This document shows, in pieces, positions 31,400 to 38,337 of a stretch of 42,263 nucleotides of DNA; the first letter of the stretch is position 1, and each line of letters begins with the position of its first letter. A program made the position numbers and the translations under genes. The stretch is from Candidatus Vogelbacteria bacterium RIFOXYB1_FULL_42_16 (GTDB taxonomy: Bacteria > Patescibacteriota > Minisyncoccia > Phycocordibacterales > XYD1-FULL-46-19). The stretch is from assembly GCA_001823055.1 (NCBI GenBank), contig MHTH01000006.1:1-42263 (forward strand). The letters are read 5' to 3'. The notes under the pieces are model-generated. The model worked only from the letters and a program-made list of their open reading frames with translations, searched no databases and was not told where the DNA came from.

Positions 31400-31495
31400 A
31401 TATAACAGCGTGTATGCGGTTCGTGCTTGGCTCCGCCAAATACTCGCCCATATCCGCCTAAATCGGCGGACATCGCATACACGCGAACGTTAGGC
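31400..31495 (+). other. attC-like site of cassette B
   Basis: R'' ATATAAC (31400-31406), L'' GCGTGTATGCG (31408-31418), L' CGCATACACGC (31474-31484, exact complement), R' GTTAGGC (31489-31495), a perfect GTTRRRY. Total 96 nt. The loop holds two small hairpins, TTGGC/GCCAA and TCCGCC/GGCGGA. Confidence 0.87.
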
Positions 31496-31921
31496 GAAAT
31501 TTAAATCCTCACTTAACCCATTCAATTTATGAAAAAATATTTACTAATAGCATTTATCTTTTCCGCATTAGTATTGTTGATAGTTTTCGTATTTTTTAAG
31601 AAGGACTCTTTATCAAAAAAATCTGCCACGCCACTAAATAAAGAAATTCTTATTGAGTCATGTCACCAAACGGGTGGTACTTGGAAAGAAGAATCTAATC
31701 CTTGCGAACCTACTTGCGACTATCAACGTAAAAAATTAAAAGGTGAGAAGCTCACTTGTATTGCTCTGGTAGTGCCTAATTGCGAATGCGAAAAAGATAA
31801 ATGCTGGAATGGATCAAGTTGTGAGCCACTTTAACCGGATTTAAACATCGCCTAACACGGCATATACGGTTTCATTACATTACACCCATATTGCTATTGC
31901 AACATCGTATATGCCGAAACG
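31490..31921 (+). mobile_element. Gene cassette C
   Basis: A 432-bp cassette with one gene (31529-31834). The ends are complementary over GTTAGGCGA and TTTAAATCC (31489-31508 with 31837-31856), separated by the same AA versus CA mismatch as in cassettes A and B. Confidence 0.85.
31529..31834 (+). CDS. Cassette C protein, exported Cys-rich
   Basis: A 101-aa protein with an N-terminal hydrophobic segment (about 4-22, YLLIAFIFSALVLLIVFVFF), either a signal anchor or an uncleaved signal. A small domain with eight Cys follows (CHQTGGTW, NPCEPTCDY, LTCIALVVPNCECEKDKCWNGSSCEPL), suggesting a disulfide-stabilised extracytoplasmic knot. No family recognised. No clear promoter or SD is seen in the 39-nt leader. 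Confidence 0.75.
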   Translation: MKKYLLIAFIFSALVLLIVFVFFKKDSLSKKSATPLNKEILIESCHQTGGTWKEESNPCEPTCDYQRKKLKGEKLTCIALVVPNCECEKDKCWNGSSCEPL

Positions 31922-31927
31922 TTAACT
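31850..31927 (+). other. attC-like site of cassette C (end of array)
   Basis: R'' GCCTAAC (31850-31856, fits RYYYAAC), L'' CGGCATATACG (31858-31868), L' CGTATATGCCG (31906-31916, exact complement), R' GTTAACT (31921-31927). Total 78 nt, a normal attC size. Confidence 0.87.
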
Positions 31928-31931
31928 CAAA

Positions 31932-31970
31932 CAACAAGCTTGGGAGAAAGATATTCTCCCAAGCTTGTTG
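31932..31970 (-). terminator. Perfect palindrome, probable terminator after the SIMPL gene
   Basis: 17-bp perfect arms beginning CAACAAGCTTGGGAGAA (31932-31948) and complement (31954-31970), loop AGATA. It lies 18 nt past the stop of the minus-strand SIMPL gene. The following TTTGAG is only weakly T-rich, so the terminator call is moderate; it also bounds the cassette array. Confidence 0.6.
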
Positions 31971-31988
31971 AGACAATTTGAGAGGTTT

Positions 31989-32840
31989 CTACTTTAGAGC
32001 GTAGCGCACATTGACCGTCACCTCGATTTCTTGCGAACCAGCCTCGATAGCTGGCGCTGATTCAGCCACCATAGCATCACCGCCCATGCCTAGACCAAGG
32101 CTCTTGGCATACATCGGAATCGGTGAACCATATTCGTCAATAGCCAGAATTCTTCCTAATGATATGCCACTTTCTTTAGCCAGACGTTTGGCCTCAATTT
32201 TAGCTTTGGCAATCGCTTCAGCTTTGGCCAAGAGACGCGCGCCGGCCGGATCGTCCAATTCAAAACGCAATTGCGAAACATTATTCGCACCGTTAGTCAC
32301 CACGCCGGACAACAAAGTGCCGAGATTTTTTTGTTCAAAATCACGCACAGTTACCTCGACAGTATTGTTAAAACTATAACCGACAATATCAGCCGGTGGA
32401 CAAGGTTGCGGTTCGGCCAACCCAAAAGTCGGGGCACCAGCAGAACCACCGCTTGTGGCCAGACCAATACTAACGACCCCGCGGTTACCACAAGCATAAC
32501 TTTGATAGCGAGGTTCCATCGAATAACCAGTGGTTTTAATGTCTTCTTTTGGTACACCCTGCTTTTTTAGAAAAGCTACGATCTTATTTGATCGATCGTC
32601 GTTATCTTTTTTCGCTTTGGCAATATCTTTTCCACCCTCGGTTTTAATCGAATAAGAAAAGCGAGCGACATCCGGCTTGGCAATGACTTTACCAATACCA
32701 GTAATAGTGATCGCCGGACTATTCAAGGCCGTGGACTTGGCGTAGGCATCGGCATAAATAAAAACTCCCACCGCTCCAACGATCAAGGCCAGAGCCTTGA
32801 TGCCAGTGACAATCATTTTAATTTTTTCTTCTTTGTTCAT
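31989..32840 (-). CDS. SIMPL domain (DUF541) exported protein
   Basis: A 283-aa protein with an N-terminal membrane anchor (about 14-33) and a SIMPL domain (ITITGIGKVIAKPDVARFSYSIKTEGGKDIAKAKKDNDDRSNKIVAFLKKQGVPKEDIKTTGYSMEPRY, shown in two conserved stretches). It continues to ARLLAKAEAIAKAKIEAKRLAKESGISLGRILAIDE and ends EIEVTVNVRYALK. Family members are periplasmic or surface proteins such as the E. coli YggE, linked to oxidative-stress protection; the mechanism is unknown. Confidence 0.92.
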   Translation of the reverse strand: MNKEEKIKMIVTGIKALALIVGAVGVFIYADAYAKSTALNSPAITITGIGKVIAKPDVARFSYSIKTEGGKDIAKAKKDNDDRSNKIVAFLKKQGVPKEDIKTTGYSMEPRYQSYACGNRGVVSIGLATSGGSAGAPTFGLAEPQPCPPADIVGYSFNNTVEVTVRDFEQKNLGTLLSGVVTNGANNVSQLRFELDDPAGARLLAKAEAIAKAKIEAKRLAKESGISLGRILAIDEYGSPIPMYAKSLGLGMGGDAMVAESAPAIEAGSQEIEVTVNVRYALK

Positions 32841-32912
32841 TTTTTTATTTTTTATCCGCTGAAATAAATTTATTTATAAATTTAGCTTGATTATTTCACC
32901 GAAGTTGTTATT

Positions 32913-34103
32913 TTAATACCTTTCGACTTTTGAACGCAAAGTGATCTTAACCACCTGCGGATCTATTTTAATTAATTTGACATAGGCCGGATAAGAGATA
33001 TTGTCATTTTTAATTTGAACATCTTGCCAGCCCGCCTCGGCTTTAGGTAAGTCAATTATAGCCTTGACTTGACCGGAATCAAGACCGCGCAAGTCTTTTT
33101 CATTACCCGTCACTGTCACCTTGATACTTTGAGGACTAACTTGCTCCACCACCAGATTTTCTCTGATGAATCGAGCTTCAATCGGCACCGACAGGGTCTT
33201 GGTCACTGTCCCGCCGGAAAAAACATAACTAAACCAAAAAATAAAAGCCAACGAAACCGAAACAACTTTCATCCAAGTATTGCGAGCTAAAAAATAATGC
33301 CAAAAACCAGTAGTCAAATGGGTGTTAACCTTGATATGATCGCTAATTTTAACTCTCAATTCATCGACAGAAGTTATCAATTGTAACTTACCATCTCGAG
33401 CAATCGAGATATCACCTCTTTCTTCGGAGACAATCACCGCCAGAGCGTCAGATCTTTCGGTGATACCGGCCCCAGCCCGATGACGAGTCCCCGCCTTATC
33501 AAAACTCTGATAATTTTCGGCCAGAGGCAAGTGAACTCCAAAACGATAGAGACGATTGTTGTCGATAATGACTGCGCCATCGTGACCCGGACTGGAAGTG
33601 TCAAAAATACTCAAAAGAAGCGGTGAACTGACTTTGCCGTCTAAAAGCCAACCTCCTTCGACTAAAGTATCAAGCGGATAGTCACCCGGAAAAACCAACA
33701 AAGCGCCAATCTTTTTCTTGGACATAATATCGACCGCTCGCATCACCGCTAACGAAACTTCGTCGGAAATAGTTTTTTTCTTTTCCCAAACTATTTTTTG
33801 ACCGGAAATAAAAAACCAATCAAAAAAACGTCGCAGATCTCGTTGAAAAATAATCGCCAGAAAAAAGATGGCGAAGGTCAAAAAAGGTTGAAAAATCTGT
33901 CGAGTCAAGCCTAAATCAAACTTGGTCGATAAAAAATAGATGCCCGAAATCAAGACAATCGCGTAAAAAATAAAATAGGACCGAGTCTGCCGAATAAAGA
34001 TCAAGGCAACATAAAAAAGTGAAGCAACAATTAAAACGTCTAGAAAATCCTTGAGTTCAATCAAAGATAGGAAGTGAGATAAGTAATTCTGGTAGTAAGC
34101 CAT
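32913..34103 (-). CDS. cdaA: Diadenylate cyclase CdaA fused to a YbbR/CdaR-like domain
   Basis: Makes c-di-AMP from two ATP. The 396-aa protein has three N-terminal membrane helices (about 21-37, 42-60, 70-86) and the DAC domain (about 110-255) with the catalytic motifs HDGAVII (D175-G176-A177) and GTRHRAG (R207-H208-R209). A fourth membrane helix (about 278-298, WMKVVSVSLAFIFWFSYVF) and one YbbR-type beta domain (about 303-392, VPIEARFIRENLVVEQVSPQSIKVTVTG) follow. In Firmicutes CdaR is a separate neighbouring gene that regulates CdaA; here both are one chain. Confidence 0.9.
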   Translation of the reverse strand: MAYYQNYLSHFLSLIELKDFLDVLIVASLFYVALIFIRQTRSYFIFYAIVLISGIYFLSTKFDLGLTRQIFQPFLTFAIFFLAIIFQRDLRRFFDWFFISGQKIVWEKKKTISDEVSLAVMRAVDIMSKKKIGALLVFPGDYPLDTLVEGGWLLDGKVSSPLLLSIFDTSSPGHDGAVIIDNNRLYRFGVHLPLAENYQSFDKAGTRHRAGAGITERSDALAVIVSEERGDISIARDGKLQLITSVDELRVKISDHIKVNTHLTTGFWHYFLARNTWMKVVSVSLAFIFWFSYVFSGGTVTKTLSVPIEARFIRENLVVEQVSPQSIKVTVTGNEKDLRGLDSGQVKAIIDLPKAEAGWQDVQIKNDNISYPAYVKLIKIDPQVVKITLRSKVERY

Positions 34104-34226
34104 AAATGAAAAACTGGGCTATTGGCCCTTTAAAATAGTAATACGTGCTCAAAAGAGCTTTTCTTTCAGGGCTATTTTAGCACAAAGGATATTTTCTGAC
34201 CACTATTTCTCCCCCAGACCGCAAGA

Positions 34227-34235
34227 TGATATACT
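34227..34235 (+). promoter_or_regulatory. Predicted eno promoter, extended -10
   Basis: TGATATACT: a TGn extension followed by TATACT (34230-34235), 24 nt before the eno ATG. The -35 region (TTCTCC, 17 bp upstream) is poor, which fits an extended -10 promoter. Confidence 0.5.
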
Positions 34236-34259
34236 AGAGAATAAGCCGATTAAAAAATT

Positions 34260-35513
34260 ATGTCTCAAATAAAATCTATTATCGCTCGGGAAATTCTTGA
34301 TTCTCGTGGCTACCCCACCGTCGAAGTTGACCTAACTTTGGCTGATGGTTCTTTTGGTCGCGCCTCGGTCCCCTCCGGCGCTTCTACCGGCTCGCACGAG
34401 GCGATCGAATTGCGCGATGGCGACCAAAAACGTTATCACGGCAAAGGTGTCCTCCAAGCCGTCGAAAATATCAACCAAGAATTGACCGGCGCCTTGACCA
34501 GTCAAGACTTTGATCAAAACTCCCTCGATACTAAAATGATCGACCTTGACGGCACCGCCAACAAAAGTCGCTTGGGCGCCAACGCCATTTTAGGGATATC
34601 GTTAGCTTTTGCCAAAGCAGTCGCCCAATCACAAAAAATTCCTCTCTATCAATACTTCGCCGATTTAGGCGGGACATCATTACCTTTTAAATTACCTAGA
34701 CCACTGATGAATATTTTAAACGGTGGACAACACGCCACCCACTCGACCGACCTGCAAGAATTTATGATTATACCGATCAGCGCTCCTAATTTTCATGAAG
34801 CTTTACGTTATGGCGCCGAAACTTTTCAAGCTTTGAAAAAAATCCTTGAAGCCAGAGATTTGCGAACAACAGTCGGCGATGAGGGCGGTTTTGCCCCAAC
34901 TCTAACTTCTAATGCCGAAGCGATCGAGATTATTTTAGAGGCGATTAATTCTGCCGGTTTTAAACCGGGTCAAGATATCGCGCTGGCCATCGACGTCGCC
35001 GCTTCCGAACTTTACCTTGACAACAAATATCATTTAAAAACCGAGAATCGCCAGTTGACGAGTGAAGAAATGGTCGCTCTATTTGAAGATTGGATTGATA
35101 AATATCCGATTATTTTGATCGAAGACGGTCTAGCCGAAGATGATTGGGCTGATTACAAATTGATGACCGCCAAGCTGGGAGGAAAAATACAAATTGTCGG
35201 TGACGATCTCTTTGTCACCGATCCTGTTCGCCTGCAAATGGGCATCGATCAACAAGTCGCGACGAGTATTCTAATTAAACCAAACCAAATTGGCACCGTC
35301 ACCGAAACGATCAAAACAATCCAACTGGCTAAGAAAAATAATTATCAGACCATCATTTCTCACCGCTCGGGCGAAACCGAAGACACCACCATTGCCGACT
35401 TGGCTGTCGGTCTCAACGCTGATTATATAAAAACCGGCTCGCTTTGCCGGTCAGAAAGAATCTGTAAATACAATCAATTGCTTCGCATCGAAGAAGAATT
35501 GGAGAAAAAATAG
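34260..35513 (+). CDS. eno: Enolase
   Basis: Converts 2-phosphoglycerate to PEP, Mg-dependent. The 417-aa protein has the family start [76 protein letters not shown], the metal ligands in [12 protein letters not shown] and [11 protein letters not shown] and [10 protein letters not shown], and the C-terminal [50 protein letters not shown] phosphoglycerate mutase (36116-36724) lies nearby on the other strand. Confidence 0.97.
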   Translation: MSQIKSIIAREILDSRGYPTVEVDLTLADGSFGRASVPSGASTGSHEAIELRDGDQKRYHGKGVLQAVENINQELTGALTSQDFDQNSLDTKMIDLDGTANKSRLGANAILGISLAFAKAVAQSQKIPLYQYFADLGGTSLPFKLPRPLMNILNGGQHATHSTDLQEFMIIPISAPNFHEALRYGAETFQALKKILEARDLRTTVGDEGGFAPTLTSNAEAIEIILEAINSAGFKPGQDIALAIDVAASELYLDNKYHLKTENRQLTSEEMVALFEDWIDKYPIILIEDGLAEDDWADYKLMTAKLGGKIQIVGDDLFVTDPVRLQMGIDQQVATSILIKPNQIGTVTETIKTIQLAKKNNYQTIISHRSGETEDTTIADLAVGLNADYIKTGSLCRSERICKYNQLLRIEEELEKK

Positions 35514-35546
35514 ACCCGACGTCGCTTGTTGCGCGTGACGCCGGGT
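35513..35546 (-). terminator. Terminator between eno and the 35631-36044 gene
   Basis: Arms AGACCCGACGTC and GACGCCGGGTCT pair with one mismatch. On the minus strand the stem is followed by ATTTTTTC, giving a proper T-tract for the gene at 35631-36044; on the plus strand the T-tract is missing. A second hairpin without a T-tract (TTTGGTGGCG/CGCCACCAAA, about 35600-35630) lies between this and the gene. Confidence 0.7.
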
Positions 35547-35630
35547 CTTGGGGAGTGAAAGCCTGATCTGGTCTCACTGCCCTTTTTCAACTTTCGTTTT
35601 TGGTGGCGTGAAAATCATCGCCACCAAACT

Positions 35631-36044
35631 TCATTCGAGAGCAGTCGGATGCTCGAGATATGATTTGGCTTTGTCCGCCAAACAATACCGACCACCCGAC
35701 AGATCGTCGATAAAACCATTGGAGACCAACCATTGCCAGTTGATCTCGATGATCTCGACAAATTGACCGATATCGAGATTGCGCACTCGTCTCAGTTCGT
35801 CAAGCAAAAACGATTGCCAAGAAAAAAAGGCGTGAATCGCGCACAACAGATCAAAGCGATGGTCGCACAGATCTTCGGCAATCTTTTTTTCTCGCCAACC
35901 AGCCAACGAGACGACATTGGCTGGCAAGATCTTTTCAGCCAAATCAGCCTTGGGCTTAGCCTGTCCACTTTTCGACTTAGACGGCGGAAACATCCGTCTC
36001 GACCCCTTGGCGCTACCGGGCCAACGTCCTCTAAAGAACTTCAT
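35631..36044 (-). CDS. Orphan protein with strong ribosome binding site
   Basis: A 137-aa protein of unknown function. The basic N-terminal tail (MKFFRGRWPGSAKGSRRMFPPSKSKSGQAKPKA) is followed by a helical domain (KKIAEDLCDHRFDLLCAIHAFFSWQSFLLDEL). The end, WQWLVSNGFIDDLSGGRYCLADKAKSYLE, has the look of a winged helix; this is a weak pattern call. The start at 36044 is fixed by AAAGGAGG 7 nt upstream. It has its own strong promoter and terminator, like the orphan gene at 4410-4928. Confidence 0.75.
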   Translation of the reverse strand: MKFFRGRWPGSAKGSRRMFPPSKSKSGQAKPKADLAEKILPANVVSLAGWREKKIAEDLCDHRFDLLCAIHAFFSWQSFLLDELRRVRNLDIGQFVEIIEINWQWLVSNGFIDDLSGGRYCLADKAKSYLEHPTALE

Positions 36045-36067
36045 AGGTTGTCCTCCTTTCTGCCAGT

Positions 36068-36096
36068 ATTATAACATTTTAAACAAATTTAGGCAA
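36068..36096 (-). promoter_or_regulatory. Promoter of the 35631-36044 gene
   Basis: Minus strand: TTGCCT (36096-36091), 17-bp spacer, TATAAT (36073-36068), 24 nt before the ATG, with AAAGGAGG in between. This is among the best -10/-35 matches in the window. Confidence 0.75.
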
Positions 36097-36115
36097 GAAA
36101 AAAGTCCAGTAAAAA

Positions 36116-36724
36116 CTACCTCGTTTCTTTGTTTTTTATCTGGAGTGATTCGTCCAATTCATAAATTACCACTCCACCATTAGGGATTTCAAAATCAATG
36201 ATCGCTTCGTCGGCGATATTTTCCAAGTATTTAGCTAGAGCCCGTAAACTATTATGACTGGCCACAACCAAACAATTTTTGCCAGCTCGCAATTCCGGTT
36301 CGATAGCATTTTTATAATAAGGCACCACTCGCTCGTAGACATCTTGCAAACTTTCTCCTCCTTCCGGCTTGCCGGTCCAACTGCGACGTAAACGCCGATA
36401 TTCTTCCTCGCCATATTTTTGTTTGACAGCACCCTTGTCTAAACCTTGCCAAACGCCGTAATTTCTTTCATCAAAAGCTTTGTCAATTTTAATATCGGCA
36501 ATGTCTGGCCGATTTAAATATTTCAAGACCAATTCGGCCGTATTTTTGTTTCTGACTAGAGGTGAAGTAAAAACCAAATCAATTGGCTCGGCCATTAATT
36601 TATCGGCAATAATCGAAGCTTTTTCGATTCCTTCTTCACTCAAAAGCACATCGGTCCAACCGGTAAATTTATTTTCCTTGTTCCATTGCGACTGCAGATG
36701 TCGCAATAAGATAAGCTTTGCCAT
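36116..36724 (-). CDS. gpmA: 2,3-bisphosphoglycerate-dependent phosphoglycerate mutase
   Basis: Interconverts 3- and 2-phosphoglycerate through a phospho-His. The 202-aa protein matches GpmA over SQWNKENKFTGWTDVLLSEEGIEKA, DERNYGVWQGLDKGAVKQKYGEEEYRRLRRSW and VVASHNSLRALAKYLENI. The nucleophile motif reads LLRHLQSQWN, where most enzymes have RHGxSxWN; the His is kept but Gly is Leu. It is shorter than the 230-250 aa typical of GpmA. It supplies the substrate of the nearby enolase. Confidence 0.88.
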   Translation of the reverse strand: MAKLILLRHLQSQWNKENKFTGWTDVLLSEEGIEKASIIADKLMAEPIDLVFTSPLVRNKNTAELVLKYLNRPDIADIKIDKAFDERNYGVWQGLDKGAVKQKYGEEEYRRLRRSWTGKPEGGESLQDVYERVVPYYKNAIEPELRAGKNCLVVASHNSLRALAKYLENIADEAIIDFEIPNGGVVIYELDESLQIKNKETR

Positions 36725-36746
36725 AATGGACTAGATTGTAACAATT

Positions 36747-37496
36747 TTAATCAGTTGAAACAACCACCAAACGCCAGCGACCAAATTGATCACGAGCGAA
36801 GCGCCACTGCGAATAATTTTCAGCCTTTAAAATTCTAGCGATTTTAGTTTTTTGTCCGACTCCAAATTCCAACCAGATTTGCCCCTTGGGTGCCAAATAT
36901 TTTTTAGCCGAGGCCAAAAAAGACCGAATAATATCCAGACCATCGGCACCAGCCCACAGAGCAGAAGCTGGTTCCCACCGGAGCGTAGTCCTTTGAACTT
37001 TACTACCTCGTCCTTGTTTGGCAACATAGGGCGGATTGGCCAGAATCAGATCAAATCGGCCAGACAAACCAGAAAAGATATCGGCTTTTTTGACTGAAAA
37101 CCTGGTCGGATCAAATCGATTCAAGCGTAAATTTTTTTTGATTTGACGGAGGCAATGATCTTCTACATCAGCCAAAGTCACTTTGGCCTTCGGACAATTT
37201 TTTAAGACCGCCAAACCGATGCAACCAGAACCGGAAAAAATATCCAGAATCTTGACTTGTCGCTGACCAATCTCTCCCACCACTTGTCTGACCCAAAATT
37301 CAGTTTCCTCTCGCGGAATCAATGGTCGTTCTGATAGATCGATTTTTACGCCTAAAAATTCTCGCCAACCAATAACATAATCCAGTGGTTCACCTTTGAC
37401 CAACCTCTCTAGATCGGCAAAAAAGGCCGGTGTTTCGATACCATGGTATTTATCCCGCAATAACCAATTTTTGTCTCTCTGATTCATTTTTAACAT
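36747..37496 (-). CDS. prmC: Peptide chain release factor N5-glutamine methyltransferase PrmC
   Basis: Methylates the Gln of the GGQ motif in release factors. Motifs: PLDYVIGWREFLGVKIDLSERPLIPREETEFWV, SAM-binding VKILDIFSGSGCIGLAVL and the catalytic NPPY (LILANPPYVAK). I start it at the ATG at 37494-37496 (MLKMNQRDKNW); 37487 is equally possible. Upstream in-frame codons to 37568 lie in the inverted repeat 37510-37618 and are probably not translated. The N-terminal helical domain is therefore short (about 45 residues before PLDYVIG, against about 80 in E. coli). Confidence 0.88.
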   Translation of the reverse strand: MLKMNQRDKNWLLRDKYHGIETPAFFADLERLVKGEPLDYVIGWREFLGVKIDLSERPLIPREETEFWVRQVVGEIGQRQVKILDIFSGSGCIGLAVLKNCPKAKVTLADVEDHCLRQIKKNLRLNRFDPTRFSVKKADIFSGLSGRFDLILANPPYVAKQGRGSKVQRTTLRWEPASALWAGADGLDIIRSFLASAKKYLAPKGQIWLEFGVGQKTKIARILKAENYSQWRFARDQFGRWRLVVVSTD

Positions 37497-37509
37497 CAAA
37501 AAATTAGGT

Positions 37510-37618
37510 ATCTTTTTCCTAACTAAATTTTTTAACCTTGCGCAGCGCGACTGGCGCGAGCAGAGCAAAAATTCAGCAGAATTTTATGTGTGTTAAAAAA
37601 TTTAGTTAGGAAAAAGAT
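37510..37618. repeat. Long inverted repeat R3 between the exonuclease gene and prmC
   Basis: Perfect 27-bp arms (37510-37536, starting ATCTTTTTCCTAAC, and 37592-37618) around a 55-nt loop that itself folds: AAAATTC-AGCA-GAATTTT and a GC-rich stem near GCGCG/CGCGC. The right arm ends on the first base of the exonuclease stop. No sequence is shared with R1/R2. It may form a transcript processing or attenuation structure between the two minus-strand genes. Confidence 0.8.
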
Positions 37619-38337
37619 CATGAAAACCGCATCGAATCACGCCATTTTTCATAAAGCGCCTTGGTCGCCTCCAGATCACCGACATTATAACGAGCAATAT
37701 CCAAGTACTGTTTATTGGCAAAAAGTTCGGCCACATTATCACCGGAGACACCATCAGCCTTAGGACTTTTAATCCCGAGCGCTCGACACCATAAGTGCAA
37801 ACTCCCCTTGGACCGTGAAGCGCCATAAAAACTAAGCTGATCAAACAAATCGATATGAACCGCGCCAAAACGCTGACTACTCAAATAACGATTAGACATC
37901 AAATCTTTGGAAATTTTTACACCATTGACCATTGAACGCACCATCAAAAAAGGTACATCAAAAGCCCGACCATTAAAACTGATGAATTCACTATAACGCT
38001 TGGCTCCTTCCCAAAAATGCTCCAGCATTTCCTTTTCGGACATCGGTTTAAATTTAATTTTACCAGCCTCCGAGTCTTCGGCCGGCTGATTAGGCGCTTG
38101 ATAATACACCACGCCCTGATCTCGATCATAGTCCAGAACACCAATCGCCACGACTTGACCAGTCAAAGGCGAAAAGCCCAAACCATTTTTTATTTTTGTC
38201 AATTCTCGGTCGTAATCTTCTTCCGATTCGAAACCTTCTTTAATCCATTTGGTTAAAATTTCTTGCGTCGTCTCGTCTAGCTCATCAAAATTTTCCCCGA
38301 CGGTTTCAATATCAAAAACTAATTTACCGGTGCTCAT
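37618..38337 (-). CDS. Predicted 3'-5' exonuclease, DnaQ/PolB-like fold
   Basis: A 239-aa protein with exonuclease signatures: Exo I LVFDIETVG (D9, E11), Exo II around EFISFNGRAFDVPFLMVRS, and Exo III YNVGDLEATKALYEKW with the YxxxD pattern. The insert NGLGFSPLTGQVVAIGVLDYD is typical of the group described as related to the PolB exonuclease domain. Substrate is unknown. Its start overlaps the rsmE stop by 4 nt (ATGA). Confidence 0.85.
   Translation of the reverse strand: MSTGKLVFDIETVGENFDELDETTQEILTKWIKEGFESEEDYDRELTKIKNGLGFSPLTGQVVAIGVLDYDRDQGVVYYQAPNQPAEDSEAGKIKFKPMSEKEMLEHFWEGAKRYSEFISFNGRAFDVPFLMVRSMVNGVKISKDLMSNRYLSSQRFGAVHIDLFDQLSFYGASRSKGSLHLWCRALGIKSPKADGVSGDNVAELFANKQYLDIARYNVGDLEATKALYEKWRDSMRFS

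Larger units (their letters stand above)
30599..31489 (+). mobile_element. Gene cassette B
   Basis: An 891-bp cassette with one gene (30680-31345). The left end (30598-30665) and right end (31338-31406) are complementary in three blocks: GTTATATGA, a 15-bp block TAATGAAAAATTCTT, and a 20-bp block ending in a T-run. Between the latter two, each arm holds its own unrelated small hairpin (TTTTGCCC/GGGCAAAA on the left, AATTCGC/GCGAATT on the right). Confidence 0.85.
28951..31927. mobile_element. Integron-like system: recombinase, attI-like site and three cassettes
   Basis: Classic integron layout: a tyrosine recombinase on the minus strand (28951-29763), a recombination point 106 nt upstream of it (G29869|T29870), then three cassettes on the plus strand (29870-30598, 30599-31489, 31490-31921), each ending in a foldable attC-like site. 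The exact rule of integron cassettes holds in all three: the first bases of a cassette (TTGGACGA, TTATATGA, TTAGGCGA) are the reverse complement of its own R'' region (TCGTCCAA, TCATATAA, TCGCCTAA). After the last attC the sequence TTAACTC begins no further cassette. Flanks are ordinary chromosomal genes. Confidence 0.87.

Noticed and set aside
31932-31970. Fourth attC or array-end recombination site
   Set aside because: The palindrome is perfect but lacks R''/R' boxes; its place after the SIMPL stop makes a terminator more likely.
30364-31990. CRISPR array
   Set aside because: The repeated palindromic sites differ in sequence, are hundreds of bases apart and enclose genes; they fit attC rules, not direct repeats with spacers.
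37497-37568. N-terminal extension of PrmC to 37568
   Set aside because: The extra codons come from the inverted repeat R3 and give a Cys/Arg-rich stretch unlike PrmC.
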